Shown here in pieces: positions 1 through 8,779 of a stretch of DNA of 40,730 nt. Below the pieces are notes generated by a model. It was not told the origin of the DNA and did not search any database. It saw only the letters and a program-made list of their open reading frames with translations. The translations under genes were made by a program, and so were the position numbers. Every line of letters starts with the position of its first letter. The stretch's first letter is position 1. The stretch spans positions 1 through 40,730 of the forward strand of contig JAGASY010000132.1 in assembly GCA_017621515.1 (NCBI GenBank). The letters run 5' to 3'. The DNA is from Bacteroidaceae bacterium. Its GTDB lineage: Bacteria > Bacteroidota > Bacteroidia > Bacteroidales > Bacteroidaceae.

Positions 1-165
1 AGCGTTCCAGAGGGCTTGGAATTTTAACATTTGACAAAATCAAAAAGAAAGCATTTGCGCACAATTTAATAAAATATGATTTTATCTATCGAGATATACT
101 ACCATTTTGTCAAAATCAGACACACCTCGAAAAAACGAATTCAAAAAATTTTTTATGGGAGTCAT
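1..165. repeat. dispersed intergenic repeat, right-hand part (copy 1, cut by window edge)
   Basis: This AT-rich, non-coding stretch matches 13247-13405 closely. Positions 7-48 are identical over 42 nt to 13253-13294, and the similarity continues with small differences to the end, including a shared core ATATACTACCATTTT. No ORF is conserved between the copies, so the similarity is at DNA level. It is the right end of the element whose fullest copy lies at 12613-13405; the left end of another copy is at 40208-40600. What mobilised it, if anything, is unknown. Confidence 0.8.
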
Positions 166-208
166 TCACAGACCATTTTATAAGTATATTCAAAAAGGTT
201 TCTCCGCA

Positions 209-402
209 TAAGAAGCTGTTTTAAAATGATTCGTTATAGTTATGTGGATGTATAGCACTGACACCCAACATGGTAACTTGGCTCCTCCCCTAAGTGTTAG
301 GGGAGGTGGCGCGTAGCGACGGAGGAGTCTGTGAGTGCATCCACTTAAACTATACGGAGGAGTCTGTCGAAAACAATCACTAAAATTTAAAACAACTTCA
401 AA
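209..402. mobile_element. MITE-like element with terminal inverted repeats and a nested hairpin
   Basis: The left end (212-227) reads GAAGCTGTTTTAAAAT. The reverse complement of the right end (385-399) reads GAAGTTGTTTTAAAT, which gives near-perfect 15-bp terminal inverted repeats. Inside, 236-262 pairs imperfectly with 331-354, and 284-293 (CCTCCCCTAA) pairs perfectly with 297-306 across a GTG loop. The left terminus TAAGAAGCTGTTTT (209-222) is identical over 14 nt to the end of the IS5-like element at 40611-40624. This suggests a non-autonomous element moved by that type of transposase. There is no clear target duplication. Any ORF across it is only a by-product of the palindromes. Confidence 0.55.
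284..306. repeat. REP-like hairpin, 10-bp perfect GC-rich stem
   Basis: CCTCCCCTAA, loop GTG, TTAGGGGAGG. The hairpin is followed by a GGTGGCGCGTAGCGACGGAG tract. I believe closely similar hairpin-plus-GGTGGCG tracts recur between genes in Prevotella and related genomes, but this is from memory and was not searched. It has no U-tract, so a terminator role is not supported. Confidence 0.6.
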
Positions 403-443
403 GAAAAACAAAACAGGCAAAGGTGAAATTCAGATAGTTTTCG

Positions 444-989
444 CTAAATCTCAAATTCGCCTCTTAGCATACCTTCACTGAAGTGCAAAGCGAAGATGCC
501 TTTATATCGTCCTTTTCCTTTGTCGTAGGATGTGATTTTGAATGTGCCTCTGTCAATCACCTCTCCATTCACTTCCGCATAAGAAATCTTGTTATCAGCA
601 CAATACCGAATGTAATCCCACTCCGAAGGTTTGCCATCAGAAGATTCGAAATCAATCTTTTCAATCATCTGTTCTCTGCTCAGAAGCACATCCGGTTCAT
701 TCGCAAAAAGACTGATTGTAACAGCATAGAGAATATCGCCATTGCGTCCCGAACGCAGCATTGTCATGAAGCTGATTGCATTATCGGAATAATTAAATTC
801 TGGTGTTACGATGACATCCGGACTTATTGTAAAAGGAGTCTGGTCAATGTATGTCTGTCCATTCAATTCAGCCACACATTTTGACTTGAAATAGTGTATG
901 CCGTCATGCTCTTCGCAGGCGGTCAAGAAACACATAGTGCAGGCTATTATCGCTAAAAACACTATTTTAGAACTAAATACCTTTTTCAT
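444..989 (-). CDS. putative lipoprotein, function unknown
   Basis: A 181-residue protein with a lipoprotein signal peptide: basic MKK start, hydrophobic stretch at about 8-24, and lipobox LTAC with the lipidated cysteine at 25. The mature part is a small beta-rich domain. It opens with a FKSKCVAELNGQTYIDQT segment and ends GIFALHFSEGMLRGEFEI, a layout seen in small Bacteroidetes lipoproteins of the DUF5025 kind, though I do not assign that family firmly. Export to the outer membrane or cell surface is likely. It is the last minus-strand gene at this end. A terminator at 1245-1301 separates it from the acetyltransferase, so it is probably transcribed alone from the promoter box at 1064-1071. 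Confidence 0.75.
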   Translation of the reverse strand: MKKVFSSKIVFLAIIACTMCFLTACEEHDGIHYFKSKCVAELNGQTYIDQTPFTISPDVIVTPEFNYSDNAISFMTMLRSGRNGDILYAVTISLFANEPDVLLSREQMIEKIDFESSDGKPSEWDYIRYCADNKISYAEVNGEVIDRGTFKITSYDKGKGRYKGIFALHFSEGMLRGEFEI

Positions 990-1063
990 TTTACCATTAT
1001 TAAATATAGAGATGCTCCATTAAGGCTATTGCACCGCTAATATCTTAGTTTTTATCATAAAAG

Positions 1064-1071
1064 CAAAGGTA
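1064..1071 (-). promoter_or_regulatory. probable -7 box for the lipoprotein gene
   Basis: On the minus strand this reads TACCTTTG, an exact fit to the Bacteroidetes -7 consensus TAnnTTTG, 75 nt upstream of the start codon at 989. I see no good -33 TTTG at the usual distance, so this rests on one box. Apart from this box and the terminator at 1245-1301, the 990-1302 gap shows nothing recognisable. Confidence 0.45.
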
Positions 1072-1244
1072 ATGTATTTCCTTGTAACAGTTCCATCTAT
1101 TGGACGGAAATCAACGTCTAAGAGTAATTTTTCTGTCTATTTGTACTCTATTGGTTCTCAAAACTCAAATAGGCTGAAATTCAATTGTAACAGGCAATCC
1201 CTTGACAAAAATATCAGTACTTCCCCCCACACAATTTTGATGAC

Positions 1245-1301
1245 AAAAAAGAACTGCATCCTGAAGATTCTGTCTGAACTTCTACGATGCAGTTCTTTTT
1301 T
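1245..1301 (-). terminator. intrinsic terminator after the acetyltransferase gene
   Basis: AAAAAAGAACTGCATC at 1245-1260 pairs perfectly with GATGCAGTTCTTTTTT at 1286-1301. The stem is 16 bp, with A/T tracts at its base and a 25-nt loop. It lies directly after the stop codon of the acetyltransferase gene on the minus strand and should end the phoH-to-acetyltransferase run. Confidence 0.8.
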
Positions 1302-1302
1302 T

Positions 1303-1872
1303 TCATTTATCTGTTTTATCCACATTCCTAATCACCTTACAGGGATTGCCCACTGCCACGGAATTGGATGGAATGTCTTTGGTGACGACACTCCCCGCAC
1401 CAATGACGCAGTTGTCGCCTATTGTAACTCCGGGAAGGACACATACATGTGCGCCAAACCAAACATTGTTTCCAACCGTAATTGGATGTGCATATTCAAG
1501 TCCCTTGTTCCTCTCTTCTGCATCAATAGGATGACCGGCTGTATAAAAGCCGCAATTTGGAGCAATGAACACATTGTCGCCAAACGAGACCAGAGCTTCA
1601 TCAAGAATCACGAGATTGAAATTGGCATAGAAGTTCTTTCCAACCCGGATATTATAGCCATAGTCACAATAAAACGGTTGTTCTATAAGAATATCCCCAT
1701 CTACTTGTCCCAATATACGGTTTAATAAAGCTCTGCGCGCCTCCGTTTCTTTCGGGCGCAAATCATTGTAGTCGCGGCATAACTCCTTGCAATTAAGACG
1801 CTCCTCAATAAGTTGAGCATCATAATTGGCATCATAAATCATGCCGCGCAGCATTTTTTCCTTCTCTGTCAT
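1303..1872 (-). CDS. maltose O-acetyltransferase-like hexapeptide acetyltransferase
   Basis: A 189-residue member of the maltose/galactoside acetyltransferase (Maa/LacA) family, which transfers an acetyl group from acetyl-CoA to a sugar hydroxyl. The N-terminal helical maltose-acetyltransferase domain (MTEKEKMLRGMIYDANYD) is followed by left-handed beta-helix hexapeptide repeats from about residue 60, including NVWFGAHVCVLPGVTIGDNC, the active-site His region HPIDAEERN, and the closing GAGSVVTKDIPSNSVAVGNP. The start at 1872 gives the usual family N-terminus; an upstream in-frame ATG at 1899 would overlap lemA and add nine atypical residues. It sits 19 nt behind lemA at the end of the run. 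The sugar substrate cannot be told from sequence. Confidence 0.88.
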   Translation of the reverse strand: MTEKEKMLRGMIYDANYDAQLIEERLNCKELCRDYNDLRPKETEARRALLNRILGQVDGDILIEQPFYCDYGYNIRVGKNFYANFNLVILDEALVSFGDNVFIAPNCGFYTAGHPIDAEERNKGLEYAHPITVGNNVWFGAHVCVLPGVTIGDNCVIGAGSVVTKDIPSNSVAVGNPCKVIRNVDKTDK

Positions 1873-1891
1873 AAATGTTCTTATAAGAAAA

Positions 1892-2476
1892 TCAGTCAAA
1901 ACTTACCTCCGGTGCTTTATCTGCTCCTTCAGCTGCCTTAAACTCAACTTTTCTGTCAAAGCCAAAAAGAGAAGCAAGAATATTATTAGGGAAACGTCTC
2001 ACACTAACATTATAAGCCTTTACAGAAGCATTGTAAGTTTTTCTTGCCTCATTGATTCTGTTCTCCGTACCTTCAAGCTGTGCCTGCAACTCACTGAAGT
2101 TTTCATTCGCCTTCAGTTCCGGATAACTCTCAGAGATAGCCATCAAACGTCCAAGAGCCGCACCTATCTCGCCTTGTGCTTGCTGGTATTTGCGCATATT
2201 CTCCTCCGATAGGTCATCTACGCTAATGGTCATCTGTGTGGCTTTAGAACGAGCTGCAACCACCTCCTCTAAGGTAGATTTCTCATGTTTTGCATACCCT
2301 TTCACCGTATTCACAAGCTGAGGGATAAGGTCTGCTCTTCGTTGATACGAAGCCTCCACATTAGCCCAAGCATTTCCTACAGTCTCTTCACCAGACACAA
2401 GTCCATTATATCCACTTATGCCCCAAATAACTACTATCGCTGCAACAGCGATTACGATGATTGTTGATTTCTTCAT
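1892..2476 (-). CDS. lemA: LemA family protein
   Basis: A 194-residue LemA protein with one N-terminal membrane segment (residues about 4-20), then a long helical domain with the family signature NAWANVEASYQRRADLIPQL and the later NILASLFGF element. LemA proteins are membrane-anchored helical-bundle proteins of uncertain function. The gene lies 52 nt behind the TPM-domain gene. The lemA plus TPM-domain pairing is common in many bacteria and suggests a shared envelope role. Length and motifs are complete. Confidence 0.92.
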   Translation of the reverse strand: MKKSTIIVIAVAAIVVIWGISGYNGLVSGEETVGNAWANVEASYQRRADLIPQLVNTVKGYAKHEKSTLEEVVAARSKATQMTISVDDLSEENMRKYQQAQGEIGAALGRLMAISESYPELKANENFSELQAQLEGTENRINEARKTYNASVKAYNVSVRRFPNNILASLFGFDRKVEFKAAEGADKAPEVSFD

Positions 2477-2528
2477 TTTTATTGTCTTTTTAATGATTAT
2501 ACATCTAATACAAAAGTCTCAAATCTTC

Positions 2529-3431
2529 TCAGAAGCGTCCTCCGGCACCGCCGCCACCGAAGCTGCCACCACCAAAGGAGCCGAATCCGCCACTGCCACC
2601 GCCCATACGATGTCCGCCACCCATAATCATTCCACCGGGAAAGACTCCACCTCCAAAGCCTTCGTTCTCATCGTTGTGTTCCACTCTGTCCTTCACTGTC
2701 ACCTTATGGCAATGACTACAAGTATAAGTGGTTTGAATATGTCGTCGCCCATTGACATCCTTATATGTCTTGCGGTTTGTTATTTTCAACTTATATTTTC
2801 CACAATGAGCACATTTTTTCTCTGCAAGAACGACACAAACAGCTATCACGCTTATTCCGATCAACATGAACAAGATGAAGATACCTATCACTTTAAAAAC
2901 ATCATCATCACTCTCATCATCAGCATATCTCTCCATCAACTCCGGCTCTTTTTCGACAACACCTTTTATAGCCCTAATCGTGGAAAGCATCGCTTCGTCC
3001 CATTCTCCACGCTTCAGCCAAGGTAACATCTCACGGTTTTCAATTCTCTTGCATATCGCATCAGGAAGAAATTTCTCCATTCCATCACCAGTGACAATCT
3101 GATAACTGCGGTCGTCGGTAGCCAATACCACTACAATACCCTGACTTTTCTGTCCTCCGATACCATACTTCCGTCCCACTCCGATAGCAAATTCATACGG
3201 ATTGTCTCCTTCTATATTCTTAATGACAACCACCAGACATTGTACCTGTTTCCTGTCAAGTGCAAGCAACATGGCATCAAGCGAATCGACAGTGGAAGCA
3301 TGAAGCAAACCATCAGGGTTACATACACGTGTAGTATTTCCCGCCACAGGAAGATTGTCCGGAGTATAGACTCCGGCAACAGCGACAATCACTGTGAGAA
3401 ACAATACACATGCCGAAAAAACTTTTTTCAT
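2529..3431 (-). CDS. TPM-domain membrane protein (YgcG-like) with zinc ribbon
   Basis: 300 residues. It has a cleavable signal peptide (about 1-20), then a TPM domain at about 35-165 (DGLLHASTVDSLD, GVGRKYGIGGQKSQGIVVVL, DRSYQIVTGDGMEKFLPD), a transmembrane helix at about 181-203, and a cytoplasmic zinc-ribbon-like segment with C207/C210 and C238/C241. It ends in a Gly-rich tail, SFGGGSFGGGGAGGRF, typical of this family. TPM domains have been linked to photosystem repair in plants and to a weak phosphatase activity; the bacterial role is poorly known. It lies 52 nt upstream of lemA, its usual partner. The zinc ribbon between the helix and the Gly tail is less common in the family. Confidence 0.88.
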   Translation of the reverse strand: MKKVFSACVLFLTVIVAVAGVYTPDNLPVAGNTTRVCNPDGLLHASTVDSLDAMLLALDRKQVQCLVVVIKNIEGDNPYEFAIGVGRKYGIGGQKSQGIVVVLATDDRSYQIVTGDGMEKFLPDAICKRIENREMLPWLKRGEWDEAMLSTIRAIKGVVEKEPELMERYADDESDDDVFKVIGIFILFMLIGISVIAVCVVLAEKKCAHCGKYKLKITNRKTYKDVNGRRHIQTTYTCSHCHKVTVKDRVEHNDENEGFGGGVFPGGMIMGGGHRMGGGSGGFGSFGGGSFGGGGAGGRF

Positions 3432-3501
3432 ATTACAAACAATTTTAATTTATAGAGGGAGAAACTCTAAAGAAACTAACAAAACAATTCGATACATTGT
3501 T

Positions 3502-4548
3502 TCATTCATTATAGAAATACATATTTACAAATGCACAGACTCTGCGTGTGTACTCCTCGCGGCAATCGTGATAAGAGCGTGCATGTATGACTCCCGGAAC
3601 AGTCCATATATGTTTATTACGAGGTTTTGCCTGATAAAGTGTATAAACCATCTCGGCTGGTACATAAGAATCGGCAGTACCATGTATGAAAAGCATCGGT
3701 TTATCTGCATGTCTGAGTCTGTTCACGCAGGACGCTTCTTTAAAATTCCATCCGTATTTCCATTGACAAATAAGACTTGCCAAAGAAACAAAAGGCATAT
3801 CGGAAATTCCGTAATCGCGTTTTGCCACATAGCATATCTCGTCCCATACACTCGTATAGCCACAATCCTCCACGTATGCCTTCACAAACGAAGGTTGGTT
3901 CTCGCCGGATACCATCATTGCAGTAGCAGCTCCCATAGATATGCCGTGTACTACCATTCTTGTATCACCACCAAACATCACATTTGCCACATCCATCCAT
4001 TGCAAAACGTCCTTACGGTCATTCCATCCCATCTGTATGTGCGTACCGCCGCTTTCACCATGTCCGCGAAGATCCGGTAAAAGTACATTAAACCCCATAT
4101 CATGATTATACAGATAAGCAATGTGAAGCATACCGACAGCATTGCTCTTATGCCCATGTATAATCACAGCTGTATTCCGTGTTGGTTGCTTGGCACGTAT
4201 ATACACAGCATGAAGAAGCGTACTGTCCGCCGCATAGATGGTAGTGTCTTTCAATTCATGATATTTAGCAAGCGACCGCACCCATGATTTAAGAAAAGGG
4301 TATTCGCTGTACATATAAGAATAAGTCTCCTTAATGTCACGCGAAGATTTAGAAGGAGAAAGAGCAGCATACACTATATAATAGCTGATACCGGACAATA
4401 CCACCACAAACGTCACGAAAACAAAGAAAAGCAAACGAAACAAACAACCTCCCATCCCCATCCGGATTTTCCGGTCGTTTGTTTCACGCTTTACTTTTAC
4501 ACGTTTATTTTTCTTGTTTCTTACCGTCTTTCTTACATTCTTGTCCAA
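3502..4548 (-). CDS. membrane-anchored alpha/beta hydrolase
   Basis: 348 residues. A very basic N-terminus (1-30, rich in K/R/N) is followed by one transmembrane segment (about 36-60) and an alpha/beta-hydrolase domain. The oxyanion-side HGHKS is at 131-135, RGHGESGG at 161-168, the nucleophile elbow GISMG with Ser204, then Asp293 in HGTADSYVP and His322 as the remaining triad residues. It resembles YqkD/YfhR-type serine hydrolases (esterase or peptidase); the substrate is unknown. The catalytic domain probably lies outside the inner membrane, given the positive-inside N-terminus. It follows aroE by 31 nt and is likely co-transcribed. Confidence 0.85.
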   Translation of the reverse strand: MDKNVRKTVRNKKNKRVKVKRETNDRKIRMGMGGCLFRLLFFVFVTFVVVLSGISYYIVYAALSPSKSSRDIKETYSYMYSEYPFLKSWVRSLAKYHELKDTTIYAADSTLLHAVYIRAKQPTRNTAVIIHGHKSNAVGMLHIAYLYNHDMGFNVLLPDLRGHGESGGTHIQMGWNDRKDVLQWMDVANVMFGGDTRMVVHGISMGAATAMMVSGENQPSFVKAYVEDCGYTSVWDEICYVAKRDYGISDMPFVSLASLICQWKYGWNFKEASCVNRLRHADKPMLFIHGTADSYVPAEMVYTLYQAKPRNKHIWTVPGVIHARSYHDCREEYTRRVCAFVNMYFYNE

Positions 4549-4579
4549 AGTTCCTCCTTATTATATTATAAGAACAAAT

Positions 4580-5326
4580 TTATTCATTCCAATGTTCCCA
4601 CGAAGCCATAGCCTGAAGAACAAGCATTTCCAGCCCATTCTTCACCACAGCACCGTATGCTGCCCCCTTATGCATAAACAGTGTCTCATCAGGATTATAC
4701 ACAAGATCATAAAGCAAGTTGTTTGACGTCATTGCCTCGTATGGAAGTTTTGGACATTCATCCGTATGAGGAAACATTCCACACGGTGTACAGTTGACAA
4801 TCACTTCATATTCCCTGACAGCTTCAGGAGTAATTGCATCGTAAGTGACCGTATTAGGACGCTCGAAACGAGAAACAAATACAGTTTCAAGTCCCAATAT
4901 ACGCGTCAGTCCATAATGAACAGCCTTCGAAGCACCTCCCGTACCAAGAATCAGAGCCTTCTTATGATGCGGTTTCAACAACGGTTCTATAGACTGCACA
5001 AAACCGGTGACATCAGAATTATATCCGACAAGCTTTTTCTTTCCATTACTGCTTTCCACCACCTTTATCACATTCACCGCGCCGATTTCTCTGGCTTCCT
5101 TGCTGACTTCATCCAGAAACGAAATCACTTTCTGCTTATAAGGTATTGTCACATTCAATCCTTTCAGTTCAGGATTAGCCACAATGATTCCCATGAAATC
5201 ATCAATCGTGGGAATCTCAAAATTAAGATACTCAGCATCAATTCCTTCGCCGGCAAATTTATCATTAAAGAAACTCTTGGAGAAGGAATGTCCAAGAGGA
5301 AATCCTACAAGTCCGTATTTATCCAT
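4580..5326 (-). CDS. aroE: shikimate dehydrogenase
   Basis: Reduces 3-dehydroshikimate to shikimate with NADPH in aromatic amino-acid and chorismate synthesis. The 248-residue protein opens MDKYGLVGFPLGHSFSKSFF, the shikimate-binding SxS motif region. Catalytic Lys64 (NVTIPYKQK), Asp105 (NSDVTGF) and the nucleotide-binding GTGGASK (128-134) are all present. The start at 5326 matches the family; a GTG at 5395 overlapping the upstream stop would add 23 residues with no family match. The spacing to the methyltransferase gene upstream (65 nt) and the hydrolase downstream (31 nt) fits one operon. Chorismate also feeds menaquinone, linking it to its neighbour. Confidence 0.95.
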   Translation of the reverse strand: MDKYGLVGFPLGHSFSKSFFNDKFAGEGIDAEYLNFEIPTIDDFMGIIVANPELKGLNVTIPYKQKVISFLDEVSKEAREIGAVNVIKVVESSNGKKKLVGYNSDVTGFVQSIEPLLKPHHKKALILGTGGASKAVHYGLTRILGLETVFVSRFERPNTVTYDAITPEAVREYEVIVNCTPCGMFPHTDECPKLPYEAMTSNNLLYDLVYNPDETLFMHKGAAYGAVVKNGLEMLVLQAMASWEHWNE

Positions 5327-5391
5327 TTTTACTAAATTTGAATTATAAGTTAAGAGTAAGGGTTCTAACTTCCGCCTCCGAATTTCTGACG

Positions 5392-6135
5392 TCACATTTT
5401 CTCAGCAGCATAAAGAATACACATGCCAAAAGCTAAACGTTTATAACGCACATTCGCAAACTCAGCTTTCTCAAATATTTTCTGCATTGCCGCAGCCTGT
5501 GGTACAGCATCCATCGTATCAGGAAGATAAGTGTAAGCATTGTCGTCATGTGAAAATAAACGTCCCACCACAGGCATAACTATTTTCTTATATATATAGA
5601 AAAGTTGCTTCATGGGAAAACAGACGGGAGCACACAAGTCTATCGCCACCACAATTCCTCCGGAAACTATCACGCGCCGCATTTCTTGCAGACATTTGTC
5701 CAGATTCTCAAAATTACGCAATGCAAACGCTGTGATAATGGCATCAAAAGAAGCATCCGGAAAACTCATAGCAGAACAATCCTCTTTTCTGAAACGGATC
5801 TTTTCCGAGAATCCTGCCTCATCCACTTTGGCTGCGCCGATTTTCATCATTTCGTCAGAAATGTCACATCCAACGACCGTGTCAGGATTGAGTTCGCGAC
5901 AAGCTAAAAGAGCAAAATCTCCCGTACCTGTAGCAATATCCAATATGCGCCTCGTACTCTTTCCACTTCTTTTCAGATACCTTATTGCATAATTGCGCCA
6001 ATGCCTGTCTATGCCTAACGACAAAGTGTGATTCAAGACATCATACGAATGGGCAATATTGTCGAACATTTGTTCCACCTGCTCCCTTTTCGATTTCTTC
6101 TCACTATACGGCTTTATTTGTTCCTGAGCATACAT
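5392..6135 (-). CDS. ubiE: demethylmenaquinone methyltransferase
   Basis: A 247-residue UbiE/MenG-family enzyme that methylates demethylmenaquinone with S-adenosylmethionine, the last step of menaquinone synthesis. The start region has the family element MFDNIAHSYDVLNHTLSLGIDRHWR. The SAM-binding motif I is LDIATGTGDFA, motif II includes VVGCDISDEMM, and AFALRNFENLDKCLQEMRRV follows. Length is normal. Bacteroidales respire with menaquinone only, so menG is the more exact name. It lies between purC and aroE, an order I recall from other Bacteroidales. Confidence 0.95.
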   Translation of the reverse strand: MYAQEQIKPYSEKKSKREQVEQMFDNIAHSYDVLNHTLSLGIDRHWRNYAIRYLKRSGKSTRRILDIATGTGDFALLACRELNPDTVVGCDISDEMMKIGAAKVDEAGFSEKIRFRKEDCSAMSFPDASFDAIITAFALRNFENLDKCLQEMRRVIVSGGIVVAIDLCAPVCFPMKQLFYIYKKIVMPVVGRLFSHDDNAYTYLPDTMDAVPQAAAMQKIFEKAEFANVRYKRLAFGMCILYAAEKM

Positions 6136-6156
6136 TCATTTGTCCGTTTAGACTAA

Positions 6157-6204
6157 AAGACACAGAGAAAACCTTCCTGTCCGGAAAGGTATTGTCTGTG
6201 TCTT
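6157..6204 (-). terminator. hairpin between purC and ubiE (terminator or attenuator)
   Basis: AAAGACACAG-type arms at 6157-6165 and 6196-6204 pair. Inside them CCTTCC and GGAAAGG form a second stem. Read on the minus strand the hairpin is followed by TTTTAG, a short U-tract. It may partly end purC transcription or act as a processing site. Confidence 0.5.
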
Positions 6205-6244
6205 CCATATTTATCAAATCGGGAAAATCCGAAGTTTGTTTCTA

Positions 6245-7192
6245 TTACTTGCTGTTCAGATATGCCAGCACATTCTTCTCTATACGTGCAGCAATATCCT
6301 CCGTGTCACCAGCCTTTTCAAATTTCTCACCGACAATGTGTTCATACAGCTCTATATAACGGTCGCTGATGCTTGCCACAATCTCGTCCGTCATTTCAGG
6401 CACAGTCTGTCCCGGCTGATTCATAAAGTCGTTCTCAATAAGCCACTGGCGAACAAACTCTTTTGAAAGTTGCTTCTGAGGCTCACCTTTCATGAACTTT
6501 TCCTCATATCCGTCAGCATAGAAATAACGGCTTGAGTCCGGTGTATGCACTTCATCTATCAGATATACCTTTCCATCGCGCTTTCCGAACTCATATTTGG
6601 TATCAACCAATATCAGTCCTTTTTCTGCAGCAATGTCTGTTCCTATCTGGAAAAGAGCGTATGTGTATTCTTCCATCTTCTCATAATCCTCCTTGCTGAC
6701 AATGCCCTGAGCGATAATCTCCTCTTTGGAGATATTCTCGTCGTGTCCTTCATCAGCCTTGGTTGTAGGAGTAATTATCGGACGCGGGAATTTCTCATTC
6801 TCCTTCATTCCGTCCGGAAGACGAACACCGCAAAGCACCCGGTTGCCATTTTTGTATTCGCGCCATGCCGAACCTGTGAGATAACCACGTATAATCATCT
6901 CCACACGAAAACCTTCACACTTCAACCCCACAGTAACCATCGGATCCGGAGTGGCAAGCTTCCAGTTAGGCACAACCCCAGCACTGGCATCAAGGAATTT
7001 CGCAGCAATCTGATTCAGCACCTGCCCTTTGAATGGAATTCCTTTAGGCAATACTACGTCAAACGCAGAAATACGGTCTGTAGCCACCATAACCATAAGG
7101 TCATCGTTTATATTATAAACATCACGCACCTTTCCATGATAGACCTCTTTCTGTCCCGGAAAATTAAAATCTGTTCTTGTTAAAGCTTTCAT
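6245..7192 (-). CDS. purC: phosphoribosylaminoimidazole-succinocarboxamide synthase
   Basis: SAICAR synthetase, which joins CAIR and aspartate using ATP in purine synthesis. The 315-residue protein is of the longer bacterial/eukaryotic-like type. It shows [30 protein letters not shown] near the N-terminus, [12 protein letters not shown] in the middle, and [29 protein letters not shown], which carries the conserved nucleotide and magnesium-binding residues. It is the second gene of the phoH-led run, 256 nt behind phoH. A TAnnTTTG-like box on the minus strand at 7291-7298 (TATTTTTG) may give it its own promoter. Confidence 0.95.
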   Translation of the reverse strand: MKALTRTDFNFPGQKEVYHGKVRDVYNINDDLMVMVATDRISAFDVVLPKGIPFKGQVLNQIAAKFLDASAGVVPNWKLATPDPMVTVGLKCEGFRVEMIIRGYLTGSAWREYKNGNRVLCGVRLPDGMKENEKFPRPIITPTTKADEGHDENISKEEIIAQGIVSKEDYEKMEEYTYALFQIGTDIAAEKGLILVDTKYEFGKRDGKVYLIDEVHTPDSSRYFYADGYEEKFMKGEPQKQLSKEFVRQWLIENDFMNQPGQTVPEMTDEIVASISDRYIELYEHIVGEKFEKAGDTEDIAARIEKNVLAYLNSK

Positions 7193-7448
7193 TTTTTTAT
7201 CTTTTTATCTGTAACATTAATCATACTGTAAAAAGGCGGCAACAATCCTTGTTCCATCACTGTTACCTGATGCAATCACTTATTGACATGCAAAAATACG
7301 GATAATATTGCAAAAAGCATCTATCATTCTTATTTTTTATCAGGAAAAACATCTACAATAAAGAAAGCGGAATCCATGGCATTTTTTACCGGCATTGCAG
7401 CCAACAAATTCAGGACTATCCAACTCTTCCGTCACCATGCGCGAACTG

Positions 7449-8453
7449 TCATTCCGTCCATTTTCCTTTTTGCTCCAGATAAGTCCGTCCCTTTTCCTCT
7501 CTCTCCATTTTCATGCGCTTCTCATACGCATCATACGCATTCACCACACGTGTGACAAGTCTGTGACGCACAATATCCTTTTCGTTCATTTCCACAAAGC
7601 TGATTCCCTTGATACCTTTCAACACAAAAGAAGCCTCAACAAGTCCGCTCTTTACGGAACGAGGAAGGTCTATCTGCGTCATGTCACCGGTTATTATCAT
7701 CTTCGTGTTCTGTCCCATTCTCGTCAGAAACATCTTTATCTGCGGAGCTGTCGTATTCTGCGCCTCGTCAAGAATAACCACAGCATCATTCAATGTACGT
7801 CCACGCATGAAGGCAAGAGGAGCTATCTGAATCACATTCTGCTCCATATATTCCTGAAGTTTCTGTGCCGGTATCATGTCCTGCAAAGCATCATAGAGCG
7901 GCTGCAAGTAAGGGTCTATCTTCTCTTTCATGTCGCCCGGGAGAAATCCCAGTTTCTCCCCCGCCTCCACAGCCGGACGACAAAGTATGATTCTTCTGAT
8001 TTCCTTGTTTTTCAAAGCTCTTACTGCCAACGCAATGCTTATATATGTCTTTCCCGAGCCAGCCGGTCCGATAGCGAAAAGCATGTCATTCTCCAGAAAT
8101 CCGTCCACCAGTCTGCGCTGGTTCTCACTGCGCGGAACAATGGCTTTGCCCATCACACTATAGCATATCGCACCTCCTTCGCTCCCTTCACCGCTCACCC
8201 TCTCGCCCTTTATGATGGCAAGAATTGTTTCCTCGTCAATCGAATTATATTTTGCGCAATGTGCCTGCATCTTCTCTATGTTTTCCTCAAAAGAGCACAT
8301 CTCTTCCTCATCGCCCAAAACTTTTATGATATTTCCTCGTGCCACAATTCTTAGTTTGGGATACAGAGCCTTCAACATCTGCAAGTGTACGTTGTTCACT
8401 CCATAAAAGGTCACCAAATCGATGTCTTCCAGTACTATATGTTTCTCTATCAT
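7449..8453 (-). CDS. phoH: PhoH family ATPase
   Basis: A 334-residue cytoplasmic P-loop ATPase. The N-terminal KH-like region (about 1-100) is followed by the PhoH domain with Walker A GPAGSGKT (129-136), FLPGDMKEKIDPYLQPLYDAL, and Walker B VVILDEAQN (DE at 229-230), then MIITGDMTQIDLP. The ATG at 8453 is preferred over a TTG one codon upstream. PhoH proteins are linked to RNA metabolism and phosphate stress; the exact role here is unknown. It is first in a minus-strand run that continues with purC, ubiE and aroE, and is divergent from the sulfhydrylase gene. Confidence 0.93.
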   Translation of the reverse strand: MIEKHIVLEDIDLVTFYGVNNVHLQMLKALYPKLRIVARGNIIKVLGDEEEMCSFEENIEKMQAHCAKYNSIDEETILAIIKGERVSGEGSEGGAICYSVMGKAIVPRSENQRRLVDGFLENDMLFAIGPAGSGKTYISIALAVRALKNKEIRRIILCRPAVEAGEKLGFLPGDMKEKIDPYLQPLYDALQDMIPAQKLQEYMEQNVIQIAPLAFMRGRTLNDAVVILDEAQNTTAPQIKMFLTRMGQNTKMIITGDMTQIDLPRSVKSGLVEASFVLKGIKGISFVEMNEKDIVRHRLVTRVVNAYDAYEKRMKMEREEKGRTYLEQKGKWTE

Positions 8454-8719
8454 CAATATGTTTTATTCGTTTTGCTTGTTAATATATTCACAATATCCGA
8501 TTTTTCTATTTTTTCATTATACACTGCAAACTTACGGATTTTCTGTGGAATAAACGAATATCAGAAAAAAATGATGAAGAAGTTCATGCAAATCCCGAAT
8601 ATTCATACAAAGTCCGGGAATCGACATACACAGAACACTCCCGGATGAAGCTTCTGTTTCTCCTGATTCTTTCCATGCAGTAAAAAAATCCGCCATGAGT
8701 TCTCATACGTAGAATTTAC

Positions 8720-8757
8720 AGCACAATATTCTAAGTAGAGCACAATATATAGAATAT
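8720..8757. promoter_or_regulatory. possible operator: direct plus inverted repeats upstream of metY
   Basis: AGCACAATAT occurs at 8720-8729 and again at 8739-8748, a 19-bp step. ATATTCT at 8726-8732 is the inverted mate of AGAATAT at 8751-8757. The cluster ends 22 nt before the -33 box of the metY promoter, where an activator or repressor of sulfur assimilation could bind. This is inference from symmetry only. The rest of the 8454-8848 gap shows nothing else recognisable; no SAM riboswitch fold was seen. Confidence 0.3.
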
Positions 8758-8779
8758 CATTCCTAATACAATAGTTTAT

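Noticed and set aside
5327..5395. Longer aroE start at GTG 5395 overlapping the upstream stop (GTGA)
   Set aside because: The extra 23 residues have no match to the shikimate dehydrogenase N-terminus, which begins properly at 5326.
7395..8354. 319-codon open frame on the plus strand opposite phoH
   Set aside because: It is antisense to a complete PhoH gene with all motifs, and its product has no recognisable domain; a shadow of the codon bias.
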